Below are positions 38,742-53,689 of a stretch of DNA of 64,000 nt, one piece after another. Numbering within the stretch: position 1 is the stretch's first letter; every line of letters starts with the position of its first letter. The notes beneath the pieces are model-generated. The model saw only the letters and a list, made by a program, of their open reading frames with translations. It ran no database searches and was not told where the DNA came from. Source of the stretch: Sordaria brevicollis (lineage: Eukaryota > Ascomycota > Sordariomycetes > Sordariales > Sordariaceae); the NCBI GenBank assembly GCA_033439795.1, contig JAUTDP010000005.1, forward strand, positions 1,455,001 to 1,519,000. Direction: 5' to 3'. Position numbers and translations under genes: made by a program.

Positions 38742-41700
38742 AAGTTTATTAATTATAGATTTGAAATATTATATTTTTCGTAATTCTTATAATTAGAAGT
38801 TATTAATTAAAAGCTTTTTATTACTATTTTGAAATTAAATTTCATTCGGTATATTATAGCCGGTAATAATTAGAAAGAAATTAATTTAATTATAGAATAC
38901 GTTAACCGTTCGTTTATTATTAATATTAAATATAATAAGAATTCTATTTACGATTATAAATCGACGTTTATAGAAATATTTATTATCGGTCTATTAATTA
39001 TAATTGTATATAAGGCTTTAAAATTAGAATTTAGGAAATTTAATAGAGGTAAATATATTATACCGTTTATCGACGTAAATATTATTAATTACGTATATAT
39101 AATTTATAAGAATAATTTCGCTACTTATTAAAATAGTAAATTAAATTCCGTCGATTTCAATGCGCCCGACCTCTAATACAACGGTTTATTTAAGTTATTA
39201 TTTAGTATATTAGAATAATTTAACGATAGGGAGGTCCGACCCGAACGTAGCGAAGATTATAAATATTTTAGACTTTCCGATAACGAAGACGAGGATAATA
39301 TAATTATATATAGTTAAAATAAAGATTCGGGGGATAAGAGTAATATATGAAGTTTAAATAATAATAATTTTAATTTCAATTCGAATTAATATACTTTCGC
39401 CCCTCTATTTATATAACTATTAATATTAAAGGCGTTTATCCTTATTTAATAGTATCGATTATATAGGTATTTATATATATATATATTATTAATTCCTATA
39501 TTTCGTATATACCTATTATATTTAATTTTTACGAGAATTATTAGTTTCGTAATCCTAAAATTTGAAATTTCGTATTATAGCGTATAATATAGGTATTAAA
39601 ATTTACTCCTATAGGAATTGTTTTTAAATCCGGCCGGTAATAGGAATTTTATATTATTAAAGTTCGGATTATTATAGTTATAAGTAGGTTTATTAAATTT
39701 AAAAAATGAATTTCGGGAATCGAATACGGATTACTACGTTAAAAAAAGTAGAATAACGCTATTTAAAAATAGTAATCTAATTAATTAAAAACTTACGTTA
39801 ATTATATTACGGCGTTAAATTTAATTAATTTAATTATTTAACGGTTATTATTATTTAATTACTATAATTATTTTAAAAGTAGATCCCTTAATTGCATAAT
39901 TAGGGTACCTCCTTCTTTAATTTTTAAACCTTTTTTTACTTTCCTCCTTCTTCCTTCTTATAATTTACCCTTTTATAATATACCCTTTTTATTACCGTAA
40001 TAAATTTCGTAATTCCTATAAAAGTAAATAATTAATACCCTTTATAATTATACCGGTAAAACGGTAAAAACTTAAAATTTATAAAAATAAAGCTAATAAA
40101 AAATACCCGTTCTTTAAGGATTTTATAAAAGTTAGTAATTTATAACCGTTATATTATACGTTTATATTACGTATTTAAAATTTCAATTTATATTCGAATA
40201 AATTAGATAAATATATAAATACGACGATTATTAAAACCGGTTACCCGGTAAATACGGGGTATTATAATTTTAATAAAATCGCCGTTATAGTTTTATAATT
40301 TTTGAAATACAATAATATAACCGATTTTAAATATATTCCTACCGAATTATAATTAATTAATAAAAATTCGGAGGGCTTTAAAAAATTTAATAGGAGCCGG
40401 GTCCCCGGTTAAACGCTTACGTATAATTTTATATCGATATAGGAATTTAATATAATATTTTTTATTAATATATTAGGGTATAAGTCCGTTAAGGATTATT
40501 ATTAATATATTAATTATAATTATAAGTACCCTATTAATTATTTTTTATAAGAATTAGGAATTATTATTTTAAATTTATTTTAATTGGAATTGATTAATTG
40601 ATTTTAATAGAAGTAAATTGTATTAGCCTAAATAATTTATACCTATTTACTTTCTTTATTTTAATAGGAGTAAATTATAGACTTTATACGATTTATAATT
40701 TATATAATACTTATTATTAACGGAATTTAATAGCCGATTAGTTCGGACCCTTATTAAATATAAAAAATTAAAACGGTAATTTACCTTTCTCGTTCTTTAG
40801 GGTAATACTACGCGACGTCCTAAATACGTTTAAAAACCCTACTATTATATATATTATAAAAGTTATTTAGAATTGCCTATTCGCTAAATTATTTATTTAT
40901 ATAATAGTAATAAGAATTAAAAATACGCTTTAAATTAATTCCGGCGTAGACCCGTAGGCTATTTTGTAGAAAGAGATTCTATTTGTAAACCTTTTTTTAA
41001 TTTTATAATAATATTTAATATAACCCGAATATTAAAAGGCGGTTAGGTTTATATAATATTAAAATAAATTCGCGGATATTAATAGGTATTTAATCGACGA
41101 TTAATTCTAAGTTTTATTTTTATTCGGTTACTTTAATAGCCGGAAAAAGGGTATTTAAATATTTAATTCTATTAAAAGTTATAAATTAAATGGTAAAAGA
41201 TAAATAATATTAATCTTCTTTATAAACGTCGATACCCAATTTATAAAAAACCCTAAAGAAGATAAGGCCGAATATATATAATAAAATACTTTTATAACGC
41301 TTTAGTAAATTATTTATATAATCCGTACGGAAATACCCGAACCCGATAATAATAAGGGTATTATAGACCGTTAAATTTAAACAGTATATACCCGCAACGC
41401 TTTAATATTTAATTAAATTCTATAATTTATTATTTTAATAAATATTAAAATTAACGCCGATAAAATTAATTTCGAAAAGGCCGTAAATTTTAATACCGGA
41501 TTAGGCAATACCGCCGAATGGATAGATATATAATTTCTTTAATTAATTATATAAATTTACGGTAAAAAGTAGGAAAAGCCTTTAATTTAAAGACCGTTCG
41601 AATAAACAACCTACTTCCCTTTTTTCTATAATTTAGGCAATATTACCGTTTAATATATTATTTAAGTGGAGGATATAATTTAGCGTTTTTTATATATAAT

Positions 41701-43879
41701 AATTAGGGATACGCTATTTTAAAATAATATACGCTCTAGGTTAAAATTATAAATAGAAATAAATATTATAATTAAAATATTAATTATTCGGAATTATTTT
41801 ATAAAGAATATTATAATAAATAATAAATTAATAATTAAAGGTACGCGGGCTTTTAGGCAAGAAATTAATAAGGAAAAGATTATTATATAAAATTTATCGT
41901 TATTATTTAAATTAAAGGAATTTTCGGAGAAGTTTAATTAAATTAAATAGGAGATTAATAGGATTAATAACCGTATATTATTCCTTTATTAAATTATAAA
42001 TAAATTTTATTTATAATTAATTTCTACGGGAATTAAATTCCCAATTTTTATAAGAGTAAATAATACCCGGGCTAATATTTAAATAAACGCTTTTATTATT
42101 TATAAAATAATACATAAACCCTTTAGTAAAATTATTTTATTTAACGAAATAAAAACCGGTAAGACTTTAATTTACGGTTTTATTTTATTTATAAAATATT
42201 AAAGGCTCTTCGATTTAAAATAGAAGGGTAAGGCTATATAAATTTACTTTAATATTATAATCCTCCTACCCTTTTTAATCCTTTAAACGTTTAAAAAATT
42301 ATATAATATATTCGGCGATTTTAAAATCTATTATTAGTATATTGAATTCAATAATATTCTAAAGGATAATCTTTATTATAATAGGATTTTAAATTAAGGC
42401 CGATTCGACGAATTAATAATTAAATATATTATAAGCCGTTATAAAGCGGATATTATCCGAATTATTATTATTATTGCATTTATAACGATTAATTAGCGTT
42501 AGGGTTTTAAGGGTATAAAGAAAGTTTAAATATTATAAAGGAATTAAGCGTTTAATACGGACGGGTATATATAGAGGAAGGACGCTTTTATAAATTAATA
42601 TATACGAAATTAAATTTATTAAAATAGAGAAATTAAAATTAAAAGGAAGGCGGAGCGTTAGGGTTCGGATTTTAACGTTAATTCGTTTAAAATTAATAAT
42701 AATAATTCGGATAAATAATTGGGTTTTAGAAATAAAGATTATAATTCGGTATAGGATAATATTATTATAATTAATTTTATTAAAGAGAATATATAAATTT
42801 ACCCCTTTAATATAATATTATTTTTTTTATAAGAGTAAATTAAAGTATAGGTTAATTTAATATAATTTTAAAAAGAAAATATAAGTGATTCTACTCCGTT
42901 TAAAGATAATTACAATTTTTAATATTAAATTTTAGGCTATTATAATCGATAAAATTTAATTTGCCCGGAATATATTTATTAATACGTTTAGGATAATTTA
43001 ATTATTATTAATTTTAATGCGTTTAATATATTCGGTTACGTTAACGTTAAATAAATTAACGGATATACGAACGTTTATTATATTCGTATAGTAGATTAAA
43101 TTTAATAAATTTTTTAAATTATTTACGTTTATTATTAACGACGAAACGGCTATTACTTTCGATTTAGCCCGGGACGAATTTTTCGTTCTTTTTTTCGAAT
43201 TCGGTAATTTTAATAATATTATTAACGGAAGGGCGTTAATTATAGAAGTTAGTGAATTAGAGGAGATTTACCGCGATTAGGGGTATTAATAGTAGTTCTT
43301 CTATCTTGATATTTAAAAGGCGATTACTAATTTAAGAAAAATAATTAATAATTTTATAATATTAATTATTAAAGAAACGTAAATATTTATAATTAATAGG
43401 GGAATAATAATTTTATTAACGGTATTTAATAATATAATAATATATTTTTCGTCCGATATCCCGTTAATACGGATTAATATTATTTATTTTAATTATAATA
43501 CCCGTTTAAAAGTTATTACGGAATATATTAATAGCCTCTTATAATATATTATTAACGTATTTATAATCGATACCGAAGACGGCGAATTTACTTCTAATAA
43601 AAATAATAAAATAATAAATTTGAATATAACGTTAATTTATTTATTTTAATTCTTCGCTTAAAATATATATAGCTATTTTATATTACTATAGGATTTAAGC
43701 GTCCAATTTGGTAATAATATTATTAAAAGTACCCTATTCGATATTATATAATTAATTAGTAAAAGTAAAAAAGAGATTTTCGAATTGGTTAAATATATAA
43801 AATTAATTAATATTAGATTAGGTACCGACGTTATAAATTAATTTATTAAATTCGATTTCAATAGCGGTTTATTATATAT
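38742..43879. other. Core of the large element, middle segment
   Basis: RIP-mutated sequence. It contains a palindrome copy at 39,605-39,618 and several half-matches, and the helicase-like relic near 42.15 kb. Frames on the plus strand look more protein-like than on the minus, but stops are frequent. Confidence 0.5.
42060..42560 (+). pseudogene. P-loop helicase-like (SNF2-type?) relic
   Basis: In the frame of 42,143 the residues read NEIKTGKTLIYG, which has the shape of a DE.GxGKT Walker A motif after G-to-A changes. It is preceded by INAFIIYKIIHKPFSKIIL, like the helicase Q-motif region, and followed about 40 codons later by a hydrophobic strand then FKKLYNIFGDFKI, reminiscent of SNF2 helicases. 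Stops interrupt the frame. I did not find the later helicase motifs, so a different P-loop ATPase is possible. Confidence 0.4.
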
Positions 43880-44092
43880 TGTGAAATGACCGCTACGGTC
43901 ATCGCACCTTCCAGGACCAACCGCCAGTCCAACCGCCAGTCGGGACGACTGGCACACGTTGGTCGGAAGGTTCACTTTGCGGAACACAACGGTATAAGAC
44001 CGCTGCGGTTCCCGCGCTGAACGCGCGCCCTTCTTTTCCTAGATCATCAATAATCACCAGTTCATTTTCACATATGCACTGCTCCTCTTACA
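43880..44092. mobile_element. Solo LTR-like insertion, 213 bp, not RIP-mutated
   Basis: Near-normal composition inside AT-rich DNA. It begins TGTGAAATG and ends CTCTTACA, with a TGT...ACA inverted end, and is flanked by TATAT on both sides (43,875-43,879 and 44,093-44,097). Internal features are GACCG...CGGTC (about 43,888), a tandem ACCGCCAGTC pair (about 43,919-43,940), and CCAGTCG...CGACTGG. It is consistent with a solo LTR or short nonautonomous element. The TSD lies in TA-rich sequence, so chance is not excluded. Confidence 0.65.
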
Positions 44093-44097
44093 TATAT

Positions 44098-47000
44098 ATT
44101 CGCGTATTTAATATAAAATAGAAATATATTACCGCCCTTTAATAGATTTAATATACTTTATTGGGTTTTCGGGTAATCGCCTTTATTTATTTAAATTATC
44201 GAAAAATATATAAAGGTTATAATAATTTATAAGCGCGTCCTCGTAATTGCTAATTCCTTATAATCGTAAATATAAATTTATACCCTTTTATATTTATTTT
44301 AATTAAAGTAAAGAATAATTTACTCTTATAGGAGTAAATAAGCGTATTTTATTAATAATAAATAGGATAATTTATTTTATTTTACGGAAGGTTGGGTTTA
44401 AGGTTTAAATGATTTTTTTTAATTAATTATAGATTAAATATTTAAAAATCGTCCGGAATTAAAATAACCCTTTTAAATATATTGACGTTTTAATCCTAAA
44501 TTCCGCGGTTTACGCCGCCGGTTTAAATTTTTACTATTAATACTATATCGGAATCGGTTTCGAATTAATTTGGAATATAAATATTATTTTATAATATTTA
44601 GGTCGTTTATATCGAATTAGATAATAATAGCCGGTGGAATAGTTTTTTCCGATTATATATAATATTATTTACAATTAAATAAAGGAATAAATCCTCCGTA
44701 AAGTGAATTTCTATTAATCCGCTTAAGAGAATAATATATTAATATTTTTATTTAATAAATTTACGAATTTATATTTAACTTCTAATTAAATTTATTAAAT
44801 ATTCCCGACGCTACCGGTTTATATTTTAAAACGCTATATAAATACGAAGTTACGAAGTATTTAATATTATATATTTTTAATAAATATATTTAAATTACTA
44901 AACCTTTATAAAATATTTTTATATATTACGACGAAAAGGCGATAATTATCGGCGAAATATATTCGTACTTTTTATTTATTATTATAAAGGTTATAAAAAT
45001 CGGATATAAAATCGATTAAAACGTTTTTAATTCTTTTATTCCCTTTATTAATACGTATTACGTTAATTCTAAAAATTCGTTTAATATAGTATAAGAGATT
45101 TTTAAAACGTTTAAACGAATAGAAAAGGACGTTATTATACGTTTTATTAAATAATATATTAAACCCGCTATAAGAGATATAAAATTTGAAATTAAATAAT
45201 AAATTATAATAGTATACACTTTAATAAAAAGTAATTAAATGTTTAAAATAAAGGTCGAAAATAAGGAGGTTAAAGTGCCGAATATTAAAGAAATTAATAG
45301 AAGGATTAAAAGAAAAAATAGTAGGGGTATTAACTTTTCAACGGTAAATTTTACTCGTTTCCGCGATATTATACCCGCCCTTAAAAATAAGGAATTTATC
45401 GATCCGAATAATAATTTTATTATATTAAAGCGATTTCTATTAGGCCCCAATTCCAATAATAAGGATAATTATATAGATTTTAATTCGGCGGCCTAATAAG
45501 GCTATAAACGTTTTAAATCCTAATTTTTAATTACCGCCCGGGTATTATATATACGTAACGAAAAACGAATAAAGGGTTCCGAAATTATTCCTATTAGAGA
45601 TAATTCTTAAATATTTAACCTAATCGATAATAGATTTATTTTAATTCTTATAGGAGTAAACGTTAAAGGATTTGGAGATTAAATTAATAATAAGATATTT
45701 AACCTAATCGATATTAAATTTACTTTAATTTTTATAAAAGTAAACGCCGAAGGATTTGGAAATTAAATTAATAATAAAATATTTGGCCTAATTAATATTA
45801 GATTTATTTTAATTCTTATAAGAGTAAACGCCGAAGGATTTAAAAATTAAATTAATAATAGGATATTTAACCTAATCGATATTAGATTTATTTTAACTCT
45901 TATAAGAATAAACGCTAAAGGATTTGGAAATTAATTTAGCGTTTTCGAAGTTAAAGACGTCCTTAACGAATATTTAATTCGTATAAAGAAAATTATAAAT
46001 ATAATCGTTAAAAACCCTTTATTTAATAAATTTAATAACCGGGTTTTTAGTAATTCGAAGGGAATTTTAAATAAGGTTATAATTTAAACTTAGAAGTACG
46101 TTAAGGTTTTTAAATTACGGGTTTAAATATTTTATTTTATAATTATAATCGCGTATAATATTTAAAACGATTTTAATATAAATATATTCTTCAGTAAATT
46201 CAAATAATTTATAAAAGATTATATTTATATATTATATATATAGATAACCGGTTATAATATTATAGTTTTAAAGTATATATTAACTGTAAGAAAACTTTAT
46301 ACCGATTAATATTTCGTCGCTATTGGAAAGATGCGTATTTTTAAAATTGGACGTTTTTAATTAAATTAAATATTCGATAGGGAATATAATTTATATAATA
46401 TAAATTATTATTATAAAGCTTTAAAAAAGTATTTTAACCGGATGGTAATCCCTTTTAAATAATAAATTTTTACGGGAATAAATAATAAAGATTGCGAATT
46501 AGAAGAATTTATTCGGGTTATTATAAATTATATAATTCGATTATTTCGCCCCCCTTTTAAATTACCTAAGGGAAAGTAGCTTAAAAGTATTTTTAAAATA
46601 AAGGAAGTTAATATTTTTTATAATTGCGTTTACCCTTTTAATAATAATAATATAAATAGAATTTATAAATATAAATCCCGATTAAATTATAGGAATACGT
46701 ATTATAATAATAAATATAATTCTTTTAATAAGGATAAATATTAATTCGTTTAATAGTTCAGTAAAGCGGTAAATATATAAGTAGTTTATAGATTTTTAAG
46801 CGGCGACGTATATAATAACGAAGCGATAATTTAAATACCCGAAGTTTCGGTTAAATACGTTCGCAATTATATTATTATTTATTAGGTTAATTTTAATAAT
46901 AATTAATAGAAGCGCTTTATAAATTATAGGGAATTTATTTTACTTTATTTAAATTATTTTTTTTATAATTAATTTTTATAATTTAGAAGAATATAGGATT

Positions 47001-50000
47001 AAATTAAATAAAGGCCGGGTATTATTAAAAGCCGTAAAAGTATTAAATATTTAGGGTTTAGAAATTTTAATAATTAATTATATAATTTCCCGCTTAACGT
47101 TAATAATTTTATATAAACCTATAATAATTATAATTATACTCGATATATAATAATATTAAAATATAATAATAAAATAATTAAACGAATTTATAATATATAA
47201 TAAATAAGAAGGTGAAAGTAAATAATTATTATTATAGCGAATTATATTTTTATTTATACTTAATTCTTAAAACGGATATTAATAAAATAATATAATTAAT
47301 ATAAGGTTAGGTTACCCTATTTTACCGAATACGAGAATTTAATCGATTCGTTCGCTTAATAATTATACTTATAGCGATATATAATTAAGCCCTTTTTCGA
47401 TGTATTAATCGGTATAGGGTAGATATTAAATTAGGAATTATATATATACGATTAAGGTAAATTATTTTATAGGTTTATTATTAAAAATATATAATATTTC
47501 GATTAATAGCCGGTTATAGAATAAAAGAAGCGGTAAAGTAAACGAATTCTATTTAATAAATTTAACGCCAGTATTATAGATTAATAATTAAATATTAAAT
47601 ATATTCCAATTTAGTATATTTACGTACTTACGCGGAATTTCCATTTAATATTTATTTCCGGCGCCCTATATATATAGCGTTTTGCGTAAATATTATTATT
47701 TTAATAAAGAAAGTCCCTAATATATAATTTATTATTAAAATAATACGGAAAATATATTTTAAAAGGATAATTAATAATATTAAAATATATAATAAAATTT
47801 GTAAATAATATAATTTAACGGAAAATTCAAGAGATAAAACGAGGTTACTTCGCCTCCGATTTTATTTTTTAGGACTTCCCTCCTTCCTAATTCCAATTTA
47901 TTCTTTATATTTTTTACTCTTTACTATTTTTTACGCTTCTAAATACGATTTATAATTATTAATTATTATTATATCTTTTTATATTTAGCTATTGAAATAT
48001 TTTATTTAGCCTTTTATATATTATATTAATAAATACTTTTAATCCTTATAATGTATTATAAATGGCCTTTGGATCTTTAATTTATTATTTATTTCGCGGA
48101 TAGGTTTCATTTTCTACTTTCTATTATTTACGCCTCTAAATACGACCTACGGATATTAATTTATTATTTTATATTACCGTTTAATTATTAAAATACTTTA
48201 TTTAATTTTTTATTAATTATATTATAGATATTTCGGTATTTTTAACGTATTGCGAACGACCTTTGGACTTTTAATTTATTATTCATTTCGTAGGTAAACT
48301 TATCGAACGGAATAGTAGGTACATTATTATAAAAAATACTTTTAAGGATAATAATATAGATACCGTTATCTTTAATATATAAATATCTTATTATTTACGT
48401 TTAATAGCCTTGTTTAATTTATACCTTTAATAACCGAACGATTTTAATAATTATTAATTTTACGAGGATATTAAATTTAAAGGTTAGAATAGTAAATTAG
48501 AAGCGTATTTCGCTACTTAACGATTATTTAAAAAAAAGAAGATAAAAACGATATATAATAATAAATTACTTATAAGTAACGGTAATTTCGGTAATTTATA
48601 CTTTTATAATAATAAGCGAAATACCGGTTAGAAGTTTATACTAACGAAGGGCGTATAAATCGTTTACGAAATTCGCTTTTTAGAGATGAAATTAAATTCC
48701 GAAGATTTACGTTTAATTCCGTATAATATAATTTTAGGACCTTTCGATTTTTGGGTATTGGAAACGATTAAATTTAAATTTTATTATTAATTTGCCGTTT
48801 TAATAACTCTTTCTTCGGAATACCCCTTAAATAGCCGATAGCCGAAAGATTATTAATTTTAATTATAAGCCTATTTCGAAGTTAAAGCGTTCGACCTCTT
48901 TTATATTAACGAATTTTCTATATTTAATAACGTTATAATACGCCCCGCGATTTAAATTATTTTCCGGGAAAAATAAATAGGATATATAATTAATTATACG
49001 CCGAAAATTCTACTTATACCCAAAACCCCGTTTTTACTATATAAAACTTTTATCGCCTAACCTTCGTTTACCGGACGGGTAATATTACTTAAGGTTAAAA
49101 TTATTGAAAATAAAATTAAAGGTAATAAAGAAATAGATTAGAAAGATATAATAATTTTATTTAATAATTATTTAAAGTGCCCTATTACGATAATATTCGG
49201 GAATATATTAAATAAGGCGGTTATTAACGGGATATATAATAATCGGTAATATTTTAAATGGATATTTCGAACTCCTCCCTTAAGATAGAAGGATTATATC
49301 CCGGTTTATAATAATTTAATTCTATAAGCTTTACGATATTCGCCGGATTAATTTAAATTAGGATTAAGAAATAAATTTCTAATAGATAAAATTCGCTTTT
49401 TATTTTATTTTTTATTTTATTTATAATTAAAGAATATAAAAAAGTTAAATAAACCCCCTACCCTTATAAATAGAAAATTATATTATATATTAATATATTT
49501 AAATATTTATACGTTATAGTAATATATTATTCGAATTCGTTCGCGATATATAAATTTTTACTACGATAAATAATATTAATTAAAAGATTTATATATTAAA
49601 GCGAAATAAGGGGCCTTATATATTATTAATTTATTTACAAAAATTGGAATTAAAGATAAATAAATTAATAGAATAGAGTAATATATTTATAAAGAGAGTT
49701 TTCGTTTTTATCGATACGTAATTATATATATTATTTTTAAAAATCGGTAAATATTGTACGGAAGCGCTTTAGAACGTAGAGTTTTAAAACGTAATATTAT
49801 AGAACGTAATATACGTTTTCGAAGCTAAATTAAACGTAAAAATTCCTATTATACGGGCGGAAATTAAAACAGTATTCGATTAATATACTAAATCGAGGGT
49901 AAGGATATTGGGAGAGGGTAAAATGCCCCAATTTCGGTATAAATAGGATAATATATAATAATTTAAAGAGAATATATTTTTTATACTTATTATATTATTT

Positions 50001-53000
50001 TAATATTATTTAATTTATACGTTAATAAAGTATAGGGGATCTATTCTAAATTTTACGTTAGTAACGTATAGCCTATATACGGATATAATATAAATTGTAT
50101 TTTTTTTTCATTTAAATTTTTCGATAATTATTTTCCTCCTTTTTTATAATTTCTATACGCCGTAATAATAGCGTATATTAAAAACGAAGACTTTTAATTA
50201 TTTTAATCTTTATATAATAAATATACCTTTAAAATTAAAAGGTAAATAATATATATTTAATATCGTTTAATTTATTTTAATAATTACGCCCTTAATTTTT
50301 TATACCGCCGGCTTTATACTACTTCTATATAGGCCGTAATTTAGGTAATTTTTATTTTCCCCTTAGAAATTAATATCGAAATTATTAAATTTATTATTAT
50401 ATAATATATTTGCGTCCAATTCCGTAAATAATCCTTTACCCTTATTATTTTTAAAAACGTATTAACTTTCGATTATATAATAGGTACGAAACCGAATAAA
50501 TAAATTTATTATCGATAGTCTAATATAGGCGGTAACGTTTATAAATTCCCTCCCGGCCTTAGTATAAACGTATTTAAAACGGTCTTTTAAGTAAATATTA
50601 CGAAGGTATATAAATAAGAGGCGGGATCGGTTACGGAATTATAAATTATAAAGGATTTACGGAAATAAGTTAAATATTTATATTACGCTATATATTATTT
50701 ATTTAATAGGATTTATAAGGTTATATACGGTTATATTTGCGTTTATTCTAAGGATTATTAGGATTTGGGTAAATTTAGCGTTTTATAATTGGAATATTAT
50801 AATTTCCGGTAATTAGCAGGTAGATAATAATAATATAATATTTTGAATAATAAGTAATAGATATTAATAAATTAAATATAAATAAGTATATATTAATTCT
50901 AATAGGAATTAAAAGATACCCGCGTATATTAATTTTAATAGGAGTCGAAATAATCTTATATATATTAATTCCTATTGGAGTTAATTAATTTAATTATTAT
51001 TTTTATTATTTTAATTTTACGAGAGTAAATTATATAGAGGTAAGTAATTCCTATAGGAATAAAATATAAAAGGATTGAATTAGAGTAAATAGATCGCTAC
51101 GAAGTTAAGGTTTAGAATAATTTTATTGGTGGCGTTTATAATTATTACCGGCGGTACGGCGTTTAATTAATTACGGTTCTAGAATAGGAAGTAGGGCCAA
51201 TAGGTATACGGTATATAATATAGCCCCCTAAATTATAGATAGGGTAGGTTACGTATTATATTCCCTACTTATTATTATTTTAATATTAATCGTATTTTAT
51301 TTATTAATATAAATAAATTTAATATTGGATATAATTTTCTTATATTCTTAGAAAAAATCCTATTTATAAATATTTAAATATTCCTACTCCCGTAGTAAAA
51401 GAGTGCGTTAAATAAGGTTAAATAAATTATAAATTATATTTAACGTTTTATTTATAATTATAATATAAATAATTTACTACGAAGTTTCGGGCGGTATAAG
51501 GATAATATATAATAATTGGAAATTAATATTAGAGGAATAATTTAATTCGAAGCGGTTTGCGAAAAAGTTATTTAAATAAAATAAAAGTAATTTAATTTGC
51601 AATATAGGTTTCGGCGCTTTAAACGGTAATTTAATTTTATTAAGGAACGTTTTTATCCGATTAAATTGATAGTTATAATTATTATAATAGGTTATACGTA
51701 TTTATTTTTTATTTATAAAATCGATTTAATTTTAGAAGATCTTAAGGATAGCGGACCGAAAGTACTTCGTATTAATAATTTTATATATATTAAGGTAATT
51801 AATAATTAATATAGTACGTTTATTAATATTCTTTTAGGATTATTTTTTGGGGCGAATATTATTGGCGAAAATGCCGAATTTGGAATTTATATTAAACGAA
51901 TTATTAGGCTTAATATAGCGAAGGGGTTGAAATTAAATTATATTATAAATATTAGTAATTATAAATAACGTTTACGAAAATTTTAAATTAGAATTAAATA
52001 AATTATTGTCCGCTTCCGTTTAATATAAGGTAATTGGATTAGAGGAATATCCGAATTTATCGAAATATTAATAAAGTGTAAAGAAGTAGGCTATTTTTAA
52101 TTTACCGCTATATACGGTACGCCCGAAACGCTATTATAGATTAATAACGTTTTGAAATATAATTTTATTATATTATATTATATAAATAACGTTAAGTATA
52201 TTTATTCTTATATTTTATATAATAGTAAATATAATAATCCGATATTAGGAATTCGGAATAATAAATTATTAATAAAGCCGCTTTTAATCCGCGGGTTAAA
52301 TATACGAGTAATAGATCCGGATAATTAAAGGGGCGGTAATTAGGGAGTAAATCCTTCGTTTAATTAATATTAAAATAAGGTATTTCTTCGTTTTATTAAT
52401 TAGATTTTTATTATTAATATAGATAATAATTTTTAATATAATTAAATTAGTCGGAATAAATAGGAATTTAAGGCGTTCGAAATATTGGGTTTCGCTAAAT
52501 AGAATACGGTCGAAGATAATATTAATATTAGGCCGATCGATTAATATATAAATAATATAAAGAGAATTTAGAGAATTATTAAATAATTAGAAGCCGGTAT
52601 ACGTTTATACGTATATTTCGGATTCTTTAATTAGTATAGCGGTATAGCCGAATTATAAAATGGAGAGTAGAAATATACGCCGAAATTAATAAAGGTCCGC
52701 GAATTTGGATTAGAAATTACGTTATTAATATATAGTATAAAGTTCGTTAATAATTATAAATATTATACGGTTAACGAATTCGGGGGAGTGAAAATACTTA
52801 AGGAAGCGGTAATATAAAATTTATTTAGGACCGAAGAGGATATAAATATAGTATTTAAAAATTATACGCTTTTAGAATTTATTATTCTTATAGGAATTAA
52901 AAATAGGTTAAATATAAAAGGGGATTTTTAAAGGTATAATATATTTTATAGAGGTTTTAATCGATAAGAAGTAATTTAATATTATAATACCGGGTAATAA

Positions 53001-53689
53001 TATTTTTTTATTTTTAATTTAATTAATTTAGGGGGATAATTTGGATTATAATTTTATAAAGTAGGATAATTGAAATAATTTAGAGAATAATACTTTTACC
53101 GAATTTAATAGCTATAATAAAAATAGTATTATTATATTGGTAAATAATCCGACGGATATATTTAATTTACTTTACGTAGGGGCGACGGATAATATTATTA
53201 GGTTTTATTAAATTAACCGGGTTAAATAAAAAACGGATAATAATATAAATAAACCGACGTTGCAATTTTTAATATTCGTTTAAATTAATATATTTAATAA
53301 TTATAATTATATATTATTGGGAAGTCCGGTTAGGGTATAGTAAAATAGCGAATATAGTAGTAAATTTGAATTATTCGATAAAATATAAAATATTACCGGA
53401 GTAAGATTTAAATTGTATTATAATTCTTATATAATTTGGTAGTATTTAGATGAAAGTTAATTAATATATAATATATAATCCTTAGAGGTATATTTCGTTA
53501 TTTACGAGAATAACCCTTAAATAATTATTAATTAAGAATTATAAAACGTATTAAAGAAAAAAAAAAAGGAAGAGAAAAGTTAAAAGGAAAATGAAATATT
53601 TAACGCCGTTAAATTATAAATATTTATTATTATTATAAAGATATTTGAGAGTAAATGTAAGATTATGTTTAATTTAATTGAAAATTTGT
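44098..53689. other. Core of the large element, right segment
   Basis: About 9.6 kb of RIP-mutated sequence. It holds the 84-bp tandem repeat, one 85-codon open frame (45,239-45,496) and palindrome copies at 44,322-44,335, 45,644-45,657, 51,047-51,060 and 52,884-52,897. I recognise no family in its degraded frames. Confidence 0.5.
45611..45946 (+). repeat. 84-bp tandem repeat, four copies
   Basis: Units begin ATATTTRRCCTAAT at 45,611, 45,695, 45,779 and 45,863, exactly 84 bp apart. Each contains ATTTATTTTAATTCTTATAGG-like sequence, GAAGGATTTGGAAATTAA-like sequence and the palindrome half-sites. 84 is a multiple of three, so the array may have encoded a 28-residue protein repeat. Copies differ mainly by transitions. 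Confidence 0.85.

Noticed and set aside
45239..45496. 85-codon open frame in RIP-mutated DNA
   Set aside because: A plausible surviving fragment of a core gene, but with no recognisable domain and flanked by stops it is not supported as a functional gene.
45611..45946. CRISPR-like array
   Set aside because: The repeats are contiguous 84-bp units without unique spacers in a eukaryotic genome.
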